Shown: positions 5,909-13,317 of the stretch, piece after piece
Layout of the letters: each line of letters starts with the position of its first letter
Position numbering within the stretch: position 1 is the stretch's first letter
NCBI GenBank assembly: GCA_035272265.1
Contig: DATEQV010000117.1
Coordinates: 1 to 15,570, forward strand
DNA: 15,570 bases
DNA from: Acidisphaera sp035272265
Lineage (GTDB): Bacteria > Pseudomonadota > Alphaproteobacteria > Acetobacterales > Acetobacteraceae
Reading direction: 5' to 3'
Notes under the pieces: model-generated
The model's input: the letters and a program-made list of their open reading frames with translations, nothing else
Told to the model about the DNA's origin: nothing
The model's database searches: none
Made by a program: the position numbers and the translations under genes

Positions 5909-7660
5909 GTGCTGACATGGCTCGCGAGCCTTCGTGCGCGTCTGATGGTGCTGCTGGCGATCGCCGCCGTGCCGGTGATCGGGCTGGCGGCCGTGCTGGC
6001 ATGGCAGACCTACGTGCTGCAGCGCGACGAGCCACTGCAGACGGCGCGTCTGGCGCGGGAAGGCGTGTCCGCGAGCCATTTCGCCGCGCTGGACGGCGTG
6101 AAGCAAAGCCTCGACGGGCTCGCGTCGGACACCGCGATGCGTGGCGCGTTCACTCAGGAGGCCGGCGCGTGCAATTCGGCCGCCGAAGCGGCGCTGCTGC
6201 GCGGCGGCGGCCGCTATGTGGCGATCCTGGTGGCGGACCGTCAGGGGGCGATCCGGTGCGCGACCTCGCTGCCCGGCTTGCCCACCCAGATCGGCGACAC
6301 GCGGGCGTTTCAGGCGATGCGCTCGACCGGTGCGCCGGTGATCGCGCCGGTTGCCACGGATGCGCTTGGCCCCGATCGTTCGGTGCTCGTGGGCGTGCCA
6401 TTGGCGGGACCGTCCGGGTTCGGCGGCGCGATCGTTGCGGCGGTCAGCGTCGACTGGCTGCGGCGGGTCACCGCACCTCCGCAGCGCGCGACCGGAGTCG
6501 CGGTCTGGCTGTTCGACACCAGTGCGCCGGACGGCGCGGGCCCGGCCGACCCCGCCATGCCGTCGGACAAGCTCCTATCGGGCCTCGCCGCCGACGAGCG
6601 AGGCGTCGTGTCCGGACGATCGCAAGGGGGCAGGCTCTACGCATACGCGTCCCAGCGCCTCGCCGATGGCCTGCTGCTGGTGGCCGGCGTCCCGGCCGGC
6701 GACGTCATCGCGCAGGCGCGGGACGACCTGATCCGTCGCTTTGCCGCGCTGACCGTGCTGCTTGGGATCGGTTTCGCGGCGATCGCGCTCGGCGCCAACC
6801 GGGCCGTCGTCAATCCGGTGAAGAACCTGACGGCGGCGGTGCGCCACTGGCGGGACGGAGAGACCTTCAGTCCGGAGACCACGTTCGACACGCCCACCGA
6901 AGTCACCGACCTGTCGCATGCGTTCGAGGAGGCGACACAACGGTTGGCCGAGCGCGAGGCGCAGCTGCGCGCCGCCGTCGAACAGCGCGACCTGGTGATG
7001 CAGGAGATCCATCACCGGGTGAAGAACAACCTGCAGGTCGTCGCCAGCCTGCTGAACCTGCAATCGGGACGCATCCGTTCGCCCTCGGCGCGCGCGGAGT
7101 TCCAGTCCGCGCGCGACCGCGTTCGCGCCCTGGCGACGTTGCACCGCCATCTGTACCTGCACGGCGACGTGCAGCGGATCAACATGCGCGGCTTCCTGCT
7201 CGAGCTCTGCGAACAGCTTCTGCCGGCGATGAGCGACCGGGACGCCGATCGGCTTACGCTCGACGTCGACGCGCCGGAGCTGGTGATGAACAGCGATCAG
7301 GCGGTGCCGCTGTCGCTGATCGTGACGGAGGCGGTGAGCAACTCGGTCAAATACGCGTTCCCCGACGGACGGTCCGGCCGCATCGCGGTGCGCCTGTCCG
7401 CCGACGACACGACGGTGCACCTGCAGATCGAGGACGATGGCGTCGGCATCACGCCGGGCGTGGTGCAGACCGAAGCCGGACCGCGCGACGGGCTCGGCAT
7501 CCAGCTCATCCACGGCTTCGCCCGTCAGCTGGACGGCACGCTGACCGTCCACCAGGACCGCGGCACCTGCTACAAACTCAGCTTCCCGCGCCACCGCGTC
7601 GACCCGGCACCGCCACCAGTGCCGGGGTCAGACGTCGATGTTGTCCAGCAGGCGCACTGA
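5909..7660 (+). CDS. Membrane sensor histidine kinase, HisKA_2 type, likely PhyR kinase
   Basis: Inner-membrane sensor kinase, 583 residues from the GTG at 5909. A first membrane segment lies at about 11-33, a periplasmic Cache-like sensor region at about 34-276 (with C88 and C117, a possible disulfide), and a second membrane segment at about 277-297. A HAMP-like linker is followed by a HisKA_2 dimerisation helix with phospho-acceptor H369 in EIHHRVKNNLQVV, then an ATPase domain with N-box VSNSVKYAF (476-484), DDGVGI (509-514) and GLGIQLIHGFARQLDGT. HisKA_2/HWE kinases encoded next to phyR typically phosphorylate PhyR, so that is the likely partner. The start is uncertain: GGGGG lies 11 bases before GTG 5909, and an in-frame TTG at 5891 is the alternative. 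The 3' end overlaps the convergent panC gene by 33 bases. Confidence 0.9.
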   Translation: MLTWLASLRARLMVLLAIAAVPVIGLAAVLAWQTYVLQRDEPLQTARLAREGVSASHFAALDGVKQSLDGLASDTAMRGAFTQEAGACNSAAEAALLRGGGRYVAILVADRQGAIRCATSLPGLPTQIGDTRAFQAMRSTGAPVIAPVATDALGPDRSVLVGVPLAGPSGFGGAIVAAVSVDWLRRVTAPPQRATGVAVWLFDTSAPDGAGPADPAMPSDKLLSGLAADERGVVSGRSQGGRLYAYASQRLADGLLLVAGVPAGDVIAQARDDLIRRFAALTVLLGIGFAAIALGANRAVVNPVKNLTAAVRHWRDGETFSPETTFDTPTEVTDLSHAFEEATQRLAEREAQLRAAVEQRDLVMQEIHHRVKNNLQVVASLLNLQSGRIRSPSARAEFQSARDRVRALATLHRHLYLHGDVQRINMRGFLLELCEQLLPAMSDRDADRLTLDVDAPELVMNSDQAVPLSLIVTEAVSNSVKYAFPDGRSGRIAVRLSADDTTVHLQIEDDGVGITPGVVQTEAGPRDGLGIQLIHGFARQLDGTLTVHQDRGTCYKLSFPRHRVDPAPPPVPGSDVDVVQQAH

Positions 7661-8455
7661 CCCGAGCCGCGCGGCGGCGATCAGCCGCATCCCCGAGGCG
7701 CGCGTCGGGGCTTCGATGCGAACGAGCGTGGGACCGTCGACCAGCTCGAGGTACTCCACGCTCATGCCCGCGTCCGTCAGGCGCTGCCGCGCGGCCGCGA
7801 GCGCGGCTGGTGTCGCTCCGTTGCGTGCCGCCTCGCGCAGGCTGGCGTACAGCAGCGGCGCGCGCGTGCGTTCGGCGTCCGTCAGGTAGCGGTTGCGCGA
7901 GGACAGGGCGAGCCCGTCGGGATCGCGCACCGTCGGCACGCCGACGACCTCGACCGGCAGCCGCAGGTCGGCGACCATGCGCCGGACGACCTGCAGCTGT
8001 TGCCAGTCCTTCTCGCCGAAATAGGCGCGATCGGGCCTGACCTGCCCGAACAGCCGCGTGACCACGGTGGCGACGCCGCGGAAATGGCCCGGCCGCGCCG
8101 TCCCCTCCCAGCCCTCGGACGGGCCGCCGACGTCGATGCGCGTGGTCATCTCCGGCGGATACATCGTGGCTACGTCCGGCATCCAAACCACGCCGCAGCC
8201 GGCCTCGCGCAGCAGGGCGAGGTCGCCCGCCTCGTCGCGCGGGTAGCGGCTGAAGTCCTCGTTCGGGCCGAACTGGGTCGGGTTGACGAAAATCGACGCC
8301 ACGATGCCCTCGTCGGCGGTTCGGGCCGCGTCGACCAGGGCCCGGTGGCCCGCGTGCAGCGCGCCCATCGTCGGCACGAAGCCGATGCGGGCCGCCCGTT
8401 CGCGTAGGCCGGCGACGGCGTCGTCCAGCTCGGCCTGGGTGCGCGCGATCTGCAT
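7628..8455 (-). CDS. panC: Pantothenate synthetase (pantoate--beta-alanine ligase)
   Basis: Joins pantoate and beta-alanine with ATP to make pantothenate, the precursor of coenzyme A, in the cytoplasm. The 275-residue length is normal. Visible family motifs are the nucleotide-binding PTMGALHAGH (28-37, H34 and H37), FVNPTQFGPNEDFSRYPR (56-73), GHFRGVATVV (123-132), FGEKDWQQL (146-154) and the KMSKS-like ALSSRN (183-188). The ATG at 8455 gives MQIARTQAEL, a standard PanC beginning; the frame continues upstream without family similarity. It converges with the kinase gene and diverges from ogt. Confidence 0.96.
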   Translation of the reverse strand: MQIARTQAELDDAVAGLRERAARIGFVPTMGALHAGHRALVDAARTADEGIVASIFVNPTQFGPNEDFSRYPRDEAGDLALLREAGCGVVWMPDVATMYPPEMTTRIDVGGPSEGWEGTARPGHFRGVATVVTRLFGQVRPDRAYFGEKDWQQLQVVRRMVADLRLPVEVVGVPTVRDPDGLALSSRNRYLTDAERTRAPLLYASLREAARNGATPAALAAARQRLTDAGMSVEYLELVDGPTLVRIEAPTRASGMRLIAAARLGSVRLLDNIDV

Positions 8456-8465
8456 GGGCGGAGAC

Positions 8466-8489
8466 TTGCCGGGCCCGGAGTTGCCGGGC
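8466..8489. repeat. Paired TTGCCGGGC direct repeat between panC and ogt
   Basis: TTGCCGGGC occurs at 8466-8474 and again at 8481-8489, and the outer edges also form a partial dyad (ACTTGCC with GGCAAGT). It lies in the short divergent panC/ogt gap. It could be an operator, but it could also be translated if ogt starts upstream of 8502. Confidence 0.35.
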
Positions 8490-8501
8490 AAGTCCGGGAA
8501 G

Positions 8502-9023
8502 GTGAACGCACAGCCCGAACGCCTCTTCGTGTCCGAGGTCGCTACGCCGGTCGGCACCCTGCTGTGCGTGACCGACGGTGCCAGTGTTGTGCGGGTGGTC
8601 GACTGGGCCGATTGCCCCGAGCGGTTCGCCCGCCTGCTGTCCCGGTACTGCCACACCTCGGCGGAGGTGTTGGCCCCACGCGGACCGCCGTCGCATGCGC
8701 ATGACGTGTTGGGGCGCTATTTCGCGGGCGAGGTCGGCGCGCTCGACCAGATGGACGTGTGCCTTCCCGGGACCGCGTTCCAGCGCGCGGTCTGGGGGTC
8801 GCTGCGCTTGGTGCCGGCCGGCCAGACTGTCAGCTATGCCGAACTCGCCCGCCGCGCCGGCCGTCCGGGCGCGAGCCGCGCGGCCGGCGCCGCGAACGGG
8901 GCCAATCCGATCAGCGTTGTCGTGCCGTGTCACCGCGCGATCGGGTCGAACGGCGATCTCACCGGCTATGCCGGCGGACTGGCGCGCAAACGCTGGCTGC
9001 TCGCGCACGAAAGCGGCGCATGA
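8502..9023 (+). CDS. ogt: Methylated-DNA--protein-cysteine methyltransferase
   Basis: Suicide DNA repair protein that takes alkyl groups from O6-alkylguanine onto its own cysteine. The 173-residue product carries the active-site motif VVPCHRAIG with C143, the helix-turn-helix region FQRAVWGSLRLVPAGQTVSY (93-112) and GYAGGLARKRWLL (155-167). I chose the GTG at 8502 because similarity to the family's N-terminal domain begins a few residues later. Its ribosome binding site (GGGAAG, nearly touching the GTG) is poorly spaced, and in-frame ATG 8454, TTG 8466 and TTG 8481 are alternatives. Its stop overlaps the start of the next gene as ATGA, suggesting translational coupling. Confidence 0.92.
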   Translation: MNAQPERLFVSEVATPVGTLLCVTDGASVVRVVDWADCPERFARLLSRYCHTSAEVLAPRGPPSHAHDVLGRYFAGEVGALDQMDVCLPGTAFQRAVWGSLRLVPAGQTVSYAELARRAGRPGASRAAGAANGANPISVVVPCHRAIGSNGDLTGYAGGLARKRWLLAHESGA

Positions 9024-10051
9024 CCCTGTTCCTCGCCAGCGTCGCCACGCTGGAGGACGCCGCGATCGCTCTGGACGGCGGCGTCGACATCATCGAAGTG
9101 GCCGGGCCTTCCGATCCGGAGCGTGTGCGCGCGTTCGTCGGTGCCGTCGGTCACGTTCGGCCGGTCTGCGCCATCGTCGACGACGAGCTGTCGGAGCCGG
9201 CCGCGAGCCTCGCCGCCGCGCAGGCGATGGCGGACGCGGGGGCGGATTACATCAAGGTCGCCGCTGCGTCGGAGGCATCCGTCCGCGAACTCGCGCCGAT
9301 CGCCGCCGAGCATCGGTTGATCGCGGTGATGTTCGCCGACCGCGATCCGGATTTCGGCCTGCTGCCGGTCCTGCGCGAAAGCGGCTTTGCCGGCGCCACG
9401 CTCGACACGGCGCGCGGGTCGGCGACGCGTCTGTTGGACGCGATGGACGTGACGACGCTGGCCGAGTTTGTCGGGGCCTGCCGGGCGCACGGACTGTCGG
9501 CCGGACTCGCAGGAGGCCTGGAGGCGCCCGATATCCCGCGGCTGTTGCGGCTGGAACCGGACGTGCTGGGCTTCCACAGCGCGCTGACGAGGGGGACGCA
9601 CACGACCGTCGATCCTCGCGCGGTGCGGACGATCCGAGGGCTGATTCCCCGTCCGACGGATCTCCCCGATCCGCCGCCGCCGTACGGCGACGAGCCGGAC
9701 GAGTGCGACACGGTGTTCGTGCGCGATCTCGTGCTGCCGGTTTCGATCGGCGCCTATGCGGGCGAGCGGGCGGCGACGCAGCGGGTGGGGTTCGCGGTCG
9801 ATGTGCAACTCGCACCGCTGCGCCGGCCGGCGCACGGGCTGCGCGACGTGCTGTCGTACGACATCATCATCGACGGTATCCGCCTGCTGATCGCCGAGGG
9901 CCATGTCGCCTTGATCGAAACGCTCGCGGAACGCATCGCCGCGATGCTGCTGGCGTATCCGCGCGTGGTCAGGGTGACCGTGCGACTGGAGAAGCTCGAC
10001 CGGGGCAACGGCGTCGCCGGCACGCGGATCGTGCGCCGGCGCGGCGGTTAG
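9020..10051 (+). CDS. Fusion of an MfnB-like (DUF556) domain with a dihydroneopterin aldolase domain
   Basis: A 343-residue two-domain protein. Residues 1-210 match the (5-formylfuran-3-yl)methyl phosphate synthase family (MfnB, DUF556), which makes the furan precursor of methanofuran from glyceraldehyde-3-phosphate: DGGVDIIEV (19-27), GADYIKV (74-80), LDTA (128-131), GLAGGLEAPDIPRLL (162-176). Residues 230-343 are a FolB-type aldolase with E249 in YAGER, Y280 in VLSYD, LIETLAERIA (298-307) and K325 in LEKLD, all at expected catalytic or substrate positions. A Pro-rich linker (210-228) joins them. In the archaeal enzyme, as I recall, lysines follow IIDV and LDTAV; here these are A28 and G133, while K79 remains. 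The FolB half looks active. The first half may do a different reaction or none. The ATG at 9020 overlaps the ogt stop. Confidence 0.85.
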   Translation: MTLFLASVATLEDAAIALDGGVDIIEVAGPSDPERVRAFVGAVGHVRPVCAIVDDELSEPAASLAAAQAMADAGADYIKVAAASEASVRELAPIAAEHRLIAVMFADRDPDFGLLPVLRESGFAGATLDTARGSATRLLDAMDVTTLAEFVGACRAHGLSAGLAGGLEAPDIPRLLRLEPDVLGFHSALTRGTHTTVDPRAVRTIRGLIPRPTDLPDPPPPYGDEPDECDTVFVRDLVLPVSIGAYAGERAATQRVGFAVDVQLAPLRRPAHGLRDVLSYDIIIDGIRLLIAEGHVALIETLAERIAAMLLAYPRVVRVTVRLEKLDRGNGVAGTRIVRRRGG

Positions 10052-10539
10052 GCGTCGGACAGCGGCACCCAGGGGATGCGGTTGACCTCGATGCCCTCGT
10101 TGGCCAGCGACTCGGCGTCGTCGGGCGAGGCCTCGCCGTAGATCGCACGGTGATCGATCTCGCCGCGGTGCATCTTGCGTGCCTCGTCGGCGAATTCGGG
10201 GCCGACATAGTCGCAGTTGCGCTCGACCTCGGCGCGCAGCCGCTGCAACAGCGCCCGCATCGCGTCCGGGAGGCGGCCGCCGGCCATCGGTTCGGGCACC
10301 GATGCCGGGGCCGCCGGGGTCGGGGCCGGGGGCGGCGCTGCCGGCTGCTCGGGGGCGGGGAGGGCCGCGCGACGGGTCGAGACCGCCGGGGCCATCAGGG
10401 CGCGGACGATGCGGCGGTCGGCGCAGACGGGGCATTCGATGTGGCCGTCCGCCGCCTGGCGCTCGAAGGTCGCGCTGTCGCGGAACCAGCCGTCGAAGAC
10501 GTGGCCCGCCTCGGAACAGCGGAGGTCGTAGTGGATCAT
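10048..10539 (-). CDS. DUF1178 family protein
   Basis: Protein of unknown function, 163 residues, in the alphaproteobacterial/betaproteobacterial DUF1178 family. It begins with the family's MIxYxLRC pattern (C8, H13), then WFRDSATFERQ and a CPVC knuckle (C36, C39), which suggests a small zinc-binding site. A long Ala/Pro-rich linker (59-85) leads to the conserved C-terminal half with RNCDYVGPEFADEARKMHRG (107-126) and AIYGEAS. The ATG at 10539 has AGGA directly upstream. It is last in a minus-strand run after the glutaredoxin gene, a neighbourhood often seen for this family. Its stop overlaps that of the convergent fusion gene by four bases. Confidence 0.9.
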   Translation of the reverse strand: MIHYDLRCSEAGHVFDGWFRDSATFERQAADGHIECPVCADRRIVRALMAPAVSTRRAALPAPEQPAAPPPAPTPAAPASVPEPMAGGRLPDAMRALLQRLRAEVERNCDYVGPEFADEARKMHRGEIDHRAIYGEASPDDAESLANEGIEVNRIPWVPLSDA

Positions 10540-10616
10540 TCCTGTCTTCACCGCCGAACCAGGCCGGCCGTCAAGCGGCCAGACTACCGGCGCAACTCCT
10601 AACCGCGGCCTATACG

Positions 10617-10901
10617 TCAGACCGGCATGAACACGCTGTCGAGCGCGCCCGTCCGCTCCAGCGCCACCAGCTCGTCGCTGCCGCCCATATGCCGGCCGCG
10701 CACGAAGATCTGCGGCACGGTGGTGAGGCCGCCCGAGCGGCGGATGCTCTCCTCGCGCTCCGGGCTGCCGTGCGGGGCATCGATCTCGCGATAGGCGATG
10801 CCCTTGCGGTCCAGGATGCTCTTGGCACGGGCGCAGTAGGGGCACCACGGCTGGGTGTAGATCTCGACGTCCGGCTCGGCCTTGCTCATGCGCCGGGACA
10901 T
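10617..10901 (-). CDS. grxC: Glutaredoxin 3
   Basis: Small thioredoxin-fold disulfide reductase using glutathione, in the cytoplasm. The 94-residue protein has the dithiol active site CPYC (C20, C23), the cis-proline motif TVPQIF (P63) and the glutathione-binding GGSDE (73-77). I chose the ATG at 10901 because AGGGA lies about ten bases upstream; ATG 10940 and ATG 10889 are in frame. It lies 78 bases after comF and 77 before the DUF1178 gene on the same strand, an order common in Alphaproteobacteria. Confidence 0.93.
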   Translation of the reverse strand: MSRRMSKAEPDVEIYTQPWCPYCARAKSILDRKGIAYREIDAPHGSPEREESIRRSGGLTTVPQIFVRGRHMGGSDELVALERTGALDSVFMPV

Positions 10902-10922
10902 CGGAACGGTTCCCTGTCCTAG

Positions 10923-10970
10923 CAAGGGGCGGGCCTGCATCGGGCCATGCGCGCCGGTCGTGCCCCCTTG
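10923..10970 (-). other. Inverted repeat between comF and grxC
   Basis: CAAGGGG (10923-10929) and CCCCTTG (10964-10970) can pair across a GC-rich loop that contains further short self-complementary parts. It fills most of the 78-base gap and could be a weak terminator or processing site. No T-run is present. Confidence 0.3.
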
Positions 10971-10979
10971 TCGCGGCCA

Positions 10980-11747
10980 TCAGGCCATCCTCGGATCGGG
11001 CACGCGCGCGGCGACCAGCACGTCCACGCGCGCCGCGCCGGCGTCCTGCAAGGCACGCGTGCAGGCGGCGACGGTCGCGCCCGAGGTCATTACGTCGTCG
11101 ATCAGAATCACCCGCCGCCGTTCCACCGCAGTCTCGCGGCCGGGGCGCACGGCGAAGGCGTCGGCGAGCAGGGCGGCGGACCGCCGGCCGAGCGACGGGG
11201 TGTCGCGGCGACGGATCAGGGCGTCGCGCGACGCGGGCACGCCGGCCAGCCGTCCCACATGCGCCGCGAGCAGCGCGGCCTGGTTGTAGCGGCGCTGGCG
11301 CAGACGCGCGCGGTGCAGCGGGACCGGCACCAGAACGTCGGCTTCGCGCAGCAAGGCCGCGCCGGCCCGGTGCATCATCGGCGCCAGGACTCGCGCGAGC
11401 TCGACGCGGTCGGCGTGCTTCAGCGGCAGCACCAGCCGCCGCGCCTGCGCGTCGTAGCGCAGGGCCGCGCGCGCCCGTCCGTACGGCGGCGGCGACGCCT
11501 CGCACGCGAGGCACAGGCCGGACTCGCCCGCGCTCGCGGCGGCGTGGAACGGCACGCCGCAGCGCGCGCACATCGGCGCGGTGACGAAAGCGGTGGCGCG
11601 GAAGCACGCCGCACACAGCTGGCCCTGCCGGTCCACCGCCGCGTCGCAGGTCACGCACACCGGCGGCAGCAGCAGGTCGAGCGCGGTGGACCCGACGGCG
11701 CGCGCCGCCGGGCGCAGCCGCGTCAGCAGGTCACTCAGCCGCGACAC
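10980..11747 (-). CDS. comF: ComF family amidophosphoribosyltransferase-like protein
   Basis: Phosphoribosyltransferase-fold protein related to the ComF competence factor; in most non-competent bacteria its role is unsettled. The 255-residue product has four CxxC pairs near the N-terminus (C31/C34, C45/C48, C60/C63, C79/C82), the usual ComF zinc fingers. It also has VPVPLHRARLRQRRYNQA and the PRPP-binding motif ILIDDVMTSGATV (IDDVMTSG at 216-223). The start is uncertain: the GTG at 11747 gives a normal length and overlaps the upstream rhodanese gene by 17 bases, but its ribosome binding site is weak. It is part of the minus-strand run from the thiol dioxygenase to DUF1178. Confidence 0.9.
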   Translation of the reverse strand: MSRLSDLLTRLRPAARAVGSTALDLLLPPVCVTCDAAVDRQGQLCAACFRATAFVTAPMCARCGVPFHAAASAGESGLCLACEASPPPYGRARAALRYDAQARRLVLPLKHADRVELARVLAPMMHRAGAALLREADVLVPVPLHRARLRQRRYNQAALLAAHVGRLAGVPASRDALIRRRDTPSLGRRSAALLADAFAVRPGRETAVERRRVILIDDVMTSGATVAACTRALQDAGAARVDVLVAARVPDPRMA

Positions 11748-13317
11748 CGAAACGCACCGACGGCTCGCGCGCGATCTGCTGCACGAGGCCGACTTCCCAA
11801 CTGAGATAGGCGCGCATCGCCTCGGCCACGCCTTCGTTGCGATCGTAAGGACGCAGCCAGACGTCGATGCACGCCGCGTCGGGCGGCGAGGTGCGGTCGC
11901 GCACCAGCGGCCGGCCGAATGCACGCCACGCCGCGGTGCCGCCGTCCAGCACGAAGGTCTCGCCCGGCGTCAGCAGTTCCACCTCCTCGTACGCGAGCCT
12001 CGCGACCGCGCCGTCCGGCGAGGTGATCGCGACACGGGGCGCGAACCCGAGCGCCTCCGCCAGTGCCGCGAGCCGCGTGCGGACGCCCCACTGCGCGCCG
12101 GGGATGTGGCCGTCGCGGAACTCCCGGCTGAGCGCGACATCGACGACCACGGTCCCGGTGCCGGAATCCAGCGCGGCCGCGAGGTCGGCGACCGAGATCG
12201 TCGGCACCTTCGCCCGCAGCTCCGGGATCACCAGCGCGCGGGCTTTCGGGCTCGCTTCGGCCAATCCGCCGTCGACGGTGAACACGTCGCGGTGGCCCAT
12301 CTGGCGCAGCCAGCTCGCGGTCATGCGCGCGCGCACGCCGTCGTCGTCGATCAGCGCGATGCGCGCGTTGCGGACGCCGATCCACTGGTCGGTCGCCTGC
12401 ACCAGCTGCCCGCCCGGCGCGCTGATGCTGCCGGGGCGATGCGAGGCGAGATACTCGTCGGGATCGCGCACGTCGAAGACGTACAGCGTGCGGCGCGGAT
12501 CGTCCTCGTAGCGCGCCAGGTCGAGCGCGCCGATCACGCCCACGCCGGATGCCTCGGCGAACGCCCGCGCGCGGTCCTTGGCCAGCGCCTCCGTGCGCGG
12601 GCGGCCGAGCGGGTAGCGGTCGGCCGCGCCGCGCGTGACGGCCAGCCCGGCCAGTTCCCAGCCCATCGTGCCGTTGCGCAGCGCCACCACCCGGTTCGGC
12701 ACGCCGGCGCGGCGCAGGCTTTCGGCGCCGAGGATGCTGCGCGTGCGACCCGCGCAGTTCACCACGATCAGCGTCTCCGGATCGGGGACGAGGTCGCCGA
12801 TGCGATAGGCCAGCTCGCCGCCCGGCACGTTGCGCGCGCCGGGAATGCTCATGCGCTTGAATTCGTCGAACGGCCGGCTGTCGAGGATCACCAGCTTGCC
12901 CTTGGCGTCGAGCAGCGCCTTCAGCTCCGCCGCGTCGATGCTTTCGGTGCCGTAGTGGTGTTCGACCCACTCGCCGAACGCCTTGGACGGAACGTTGACG
13001 CCGGAGAACAGCTCGCCGCCGGAAGCCGCCCAGGCGGGCGTGCCGCCTTCGAGCAGCGAGACGTCGGTGTAGCCGACGCTCTCCAGCCAGTCCGCCAGAC
13101 GCTCGGCCTCGTCGCGGCCGCCGTCAGTGCAGACCACCCGCACGTCCGGCCGCGGCAGCAGGGCGCGGGCGCGCAACTCGCGCCGCGACAGCGGGCAGGG
13201 CACCGCCCAGAACAGGTGGGCGGCGGCGAATTCGCCTTCCTCGCGCGCGTCCAGCACGGCGAGTTCGCCGCCATCCTGGAGCCAGGCCCGCAGGGTGGCG
13301 GCGCTGATGGGGTTCAT
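11731..13317 (-). CDS. Four-domain rhodanese-related sulfurtransferase
   Basis: A 528-residue protein built of four rhodanese domains (about 1-105, 125-230, 258-355, 372-473) and a C-terminal helical extension. Rhodaneses carry sulfane sulfur as a persulfide on a loop cysteine. Domain 1 has C63 in VVCTDGGRDE and domain 2 has C188 in NCAGRTRS, so both could be active. Domain 3 has DDDG (D324-centred) and domain 4 has SPDG (S433) at that loop, so both lack the cysteine and may be structural. The ATG at 13317 overlaps the stop of the thiol dioxygenase gene (ATGA), indicating coupled translation and a shared job in sulfur metabolism. The substrate is not evident. Confidence 0.92.
   Translation of the reverse strand: MNPISAATLRAWLQDGGELAVLDAREEGEFAAAHLFWAVPCPLSRRELRARALLPRPDVRVVCTDGGRDEAERLADWLESVGYTDVSLLEGGTPAWAASGGELFSGVNVPSKAFGEWVEHHYGTESIDAAELKALLDAKGKLVILDSRPFDEFKRMSIPGARNVPGGELAYRIGDLVPDPETLIVVNCAGRTRSILGAESLRRAGVPNRVVALRNGTMGWELAGLAVTRGAADRYPLGRPRTEALAKDRARAFAEASGVGVIGALDLARYEDDPRRTLYVFDVRDPDEYLASHRPGSISAPGGQLVQATDQWIGVRNARIALIDDDGVRARMTASWLRQMGHRDVFTVDGGLAEASPKARALVIPELRAKVPTISVADLAAALDSGTGTVVVDVALSREFRDGHIPGAQWGVRTRLAALAEALGFAPRVAITSPDGAVARLAYEEVELLTPGETFVLDGGTAAWRAFGRPLVRDRTSPPDAACIDVWLRPYDRNEGVAEAMRAYLSWEVGLVQQIAREPSVRFGVAAE

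Noticed and set aside
10566..10580. GGCCG/CGGCC hairpin between grxC and the DUF1178 gene
   Set aside because: A 5-bp stem with no T-run is expected by chance in DNA this rich in GC.
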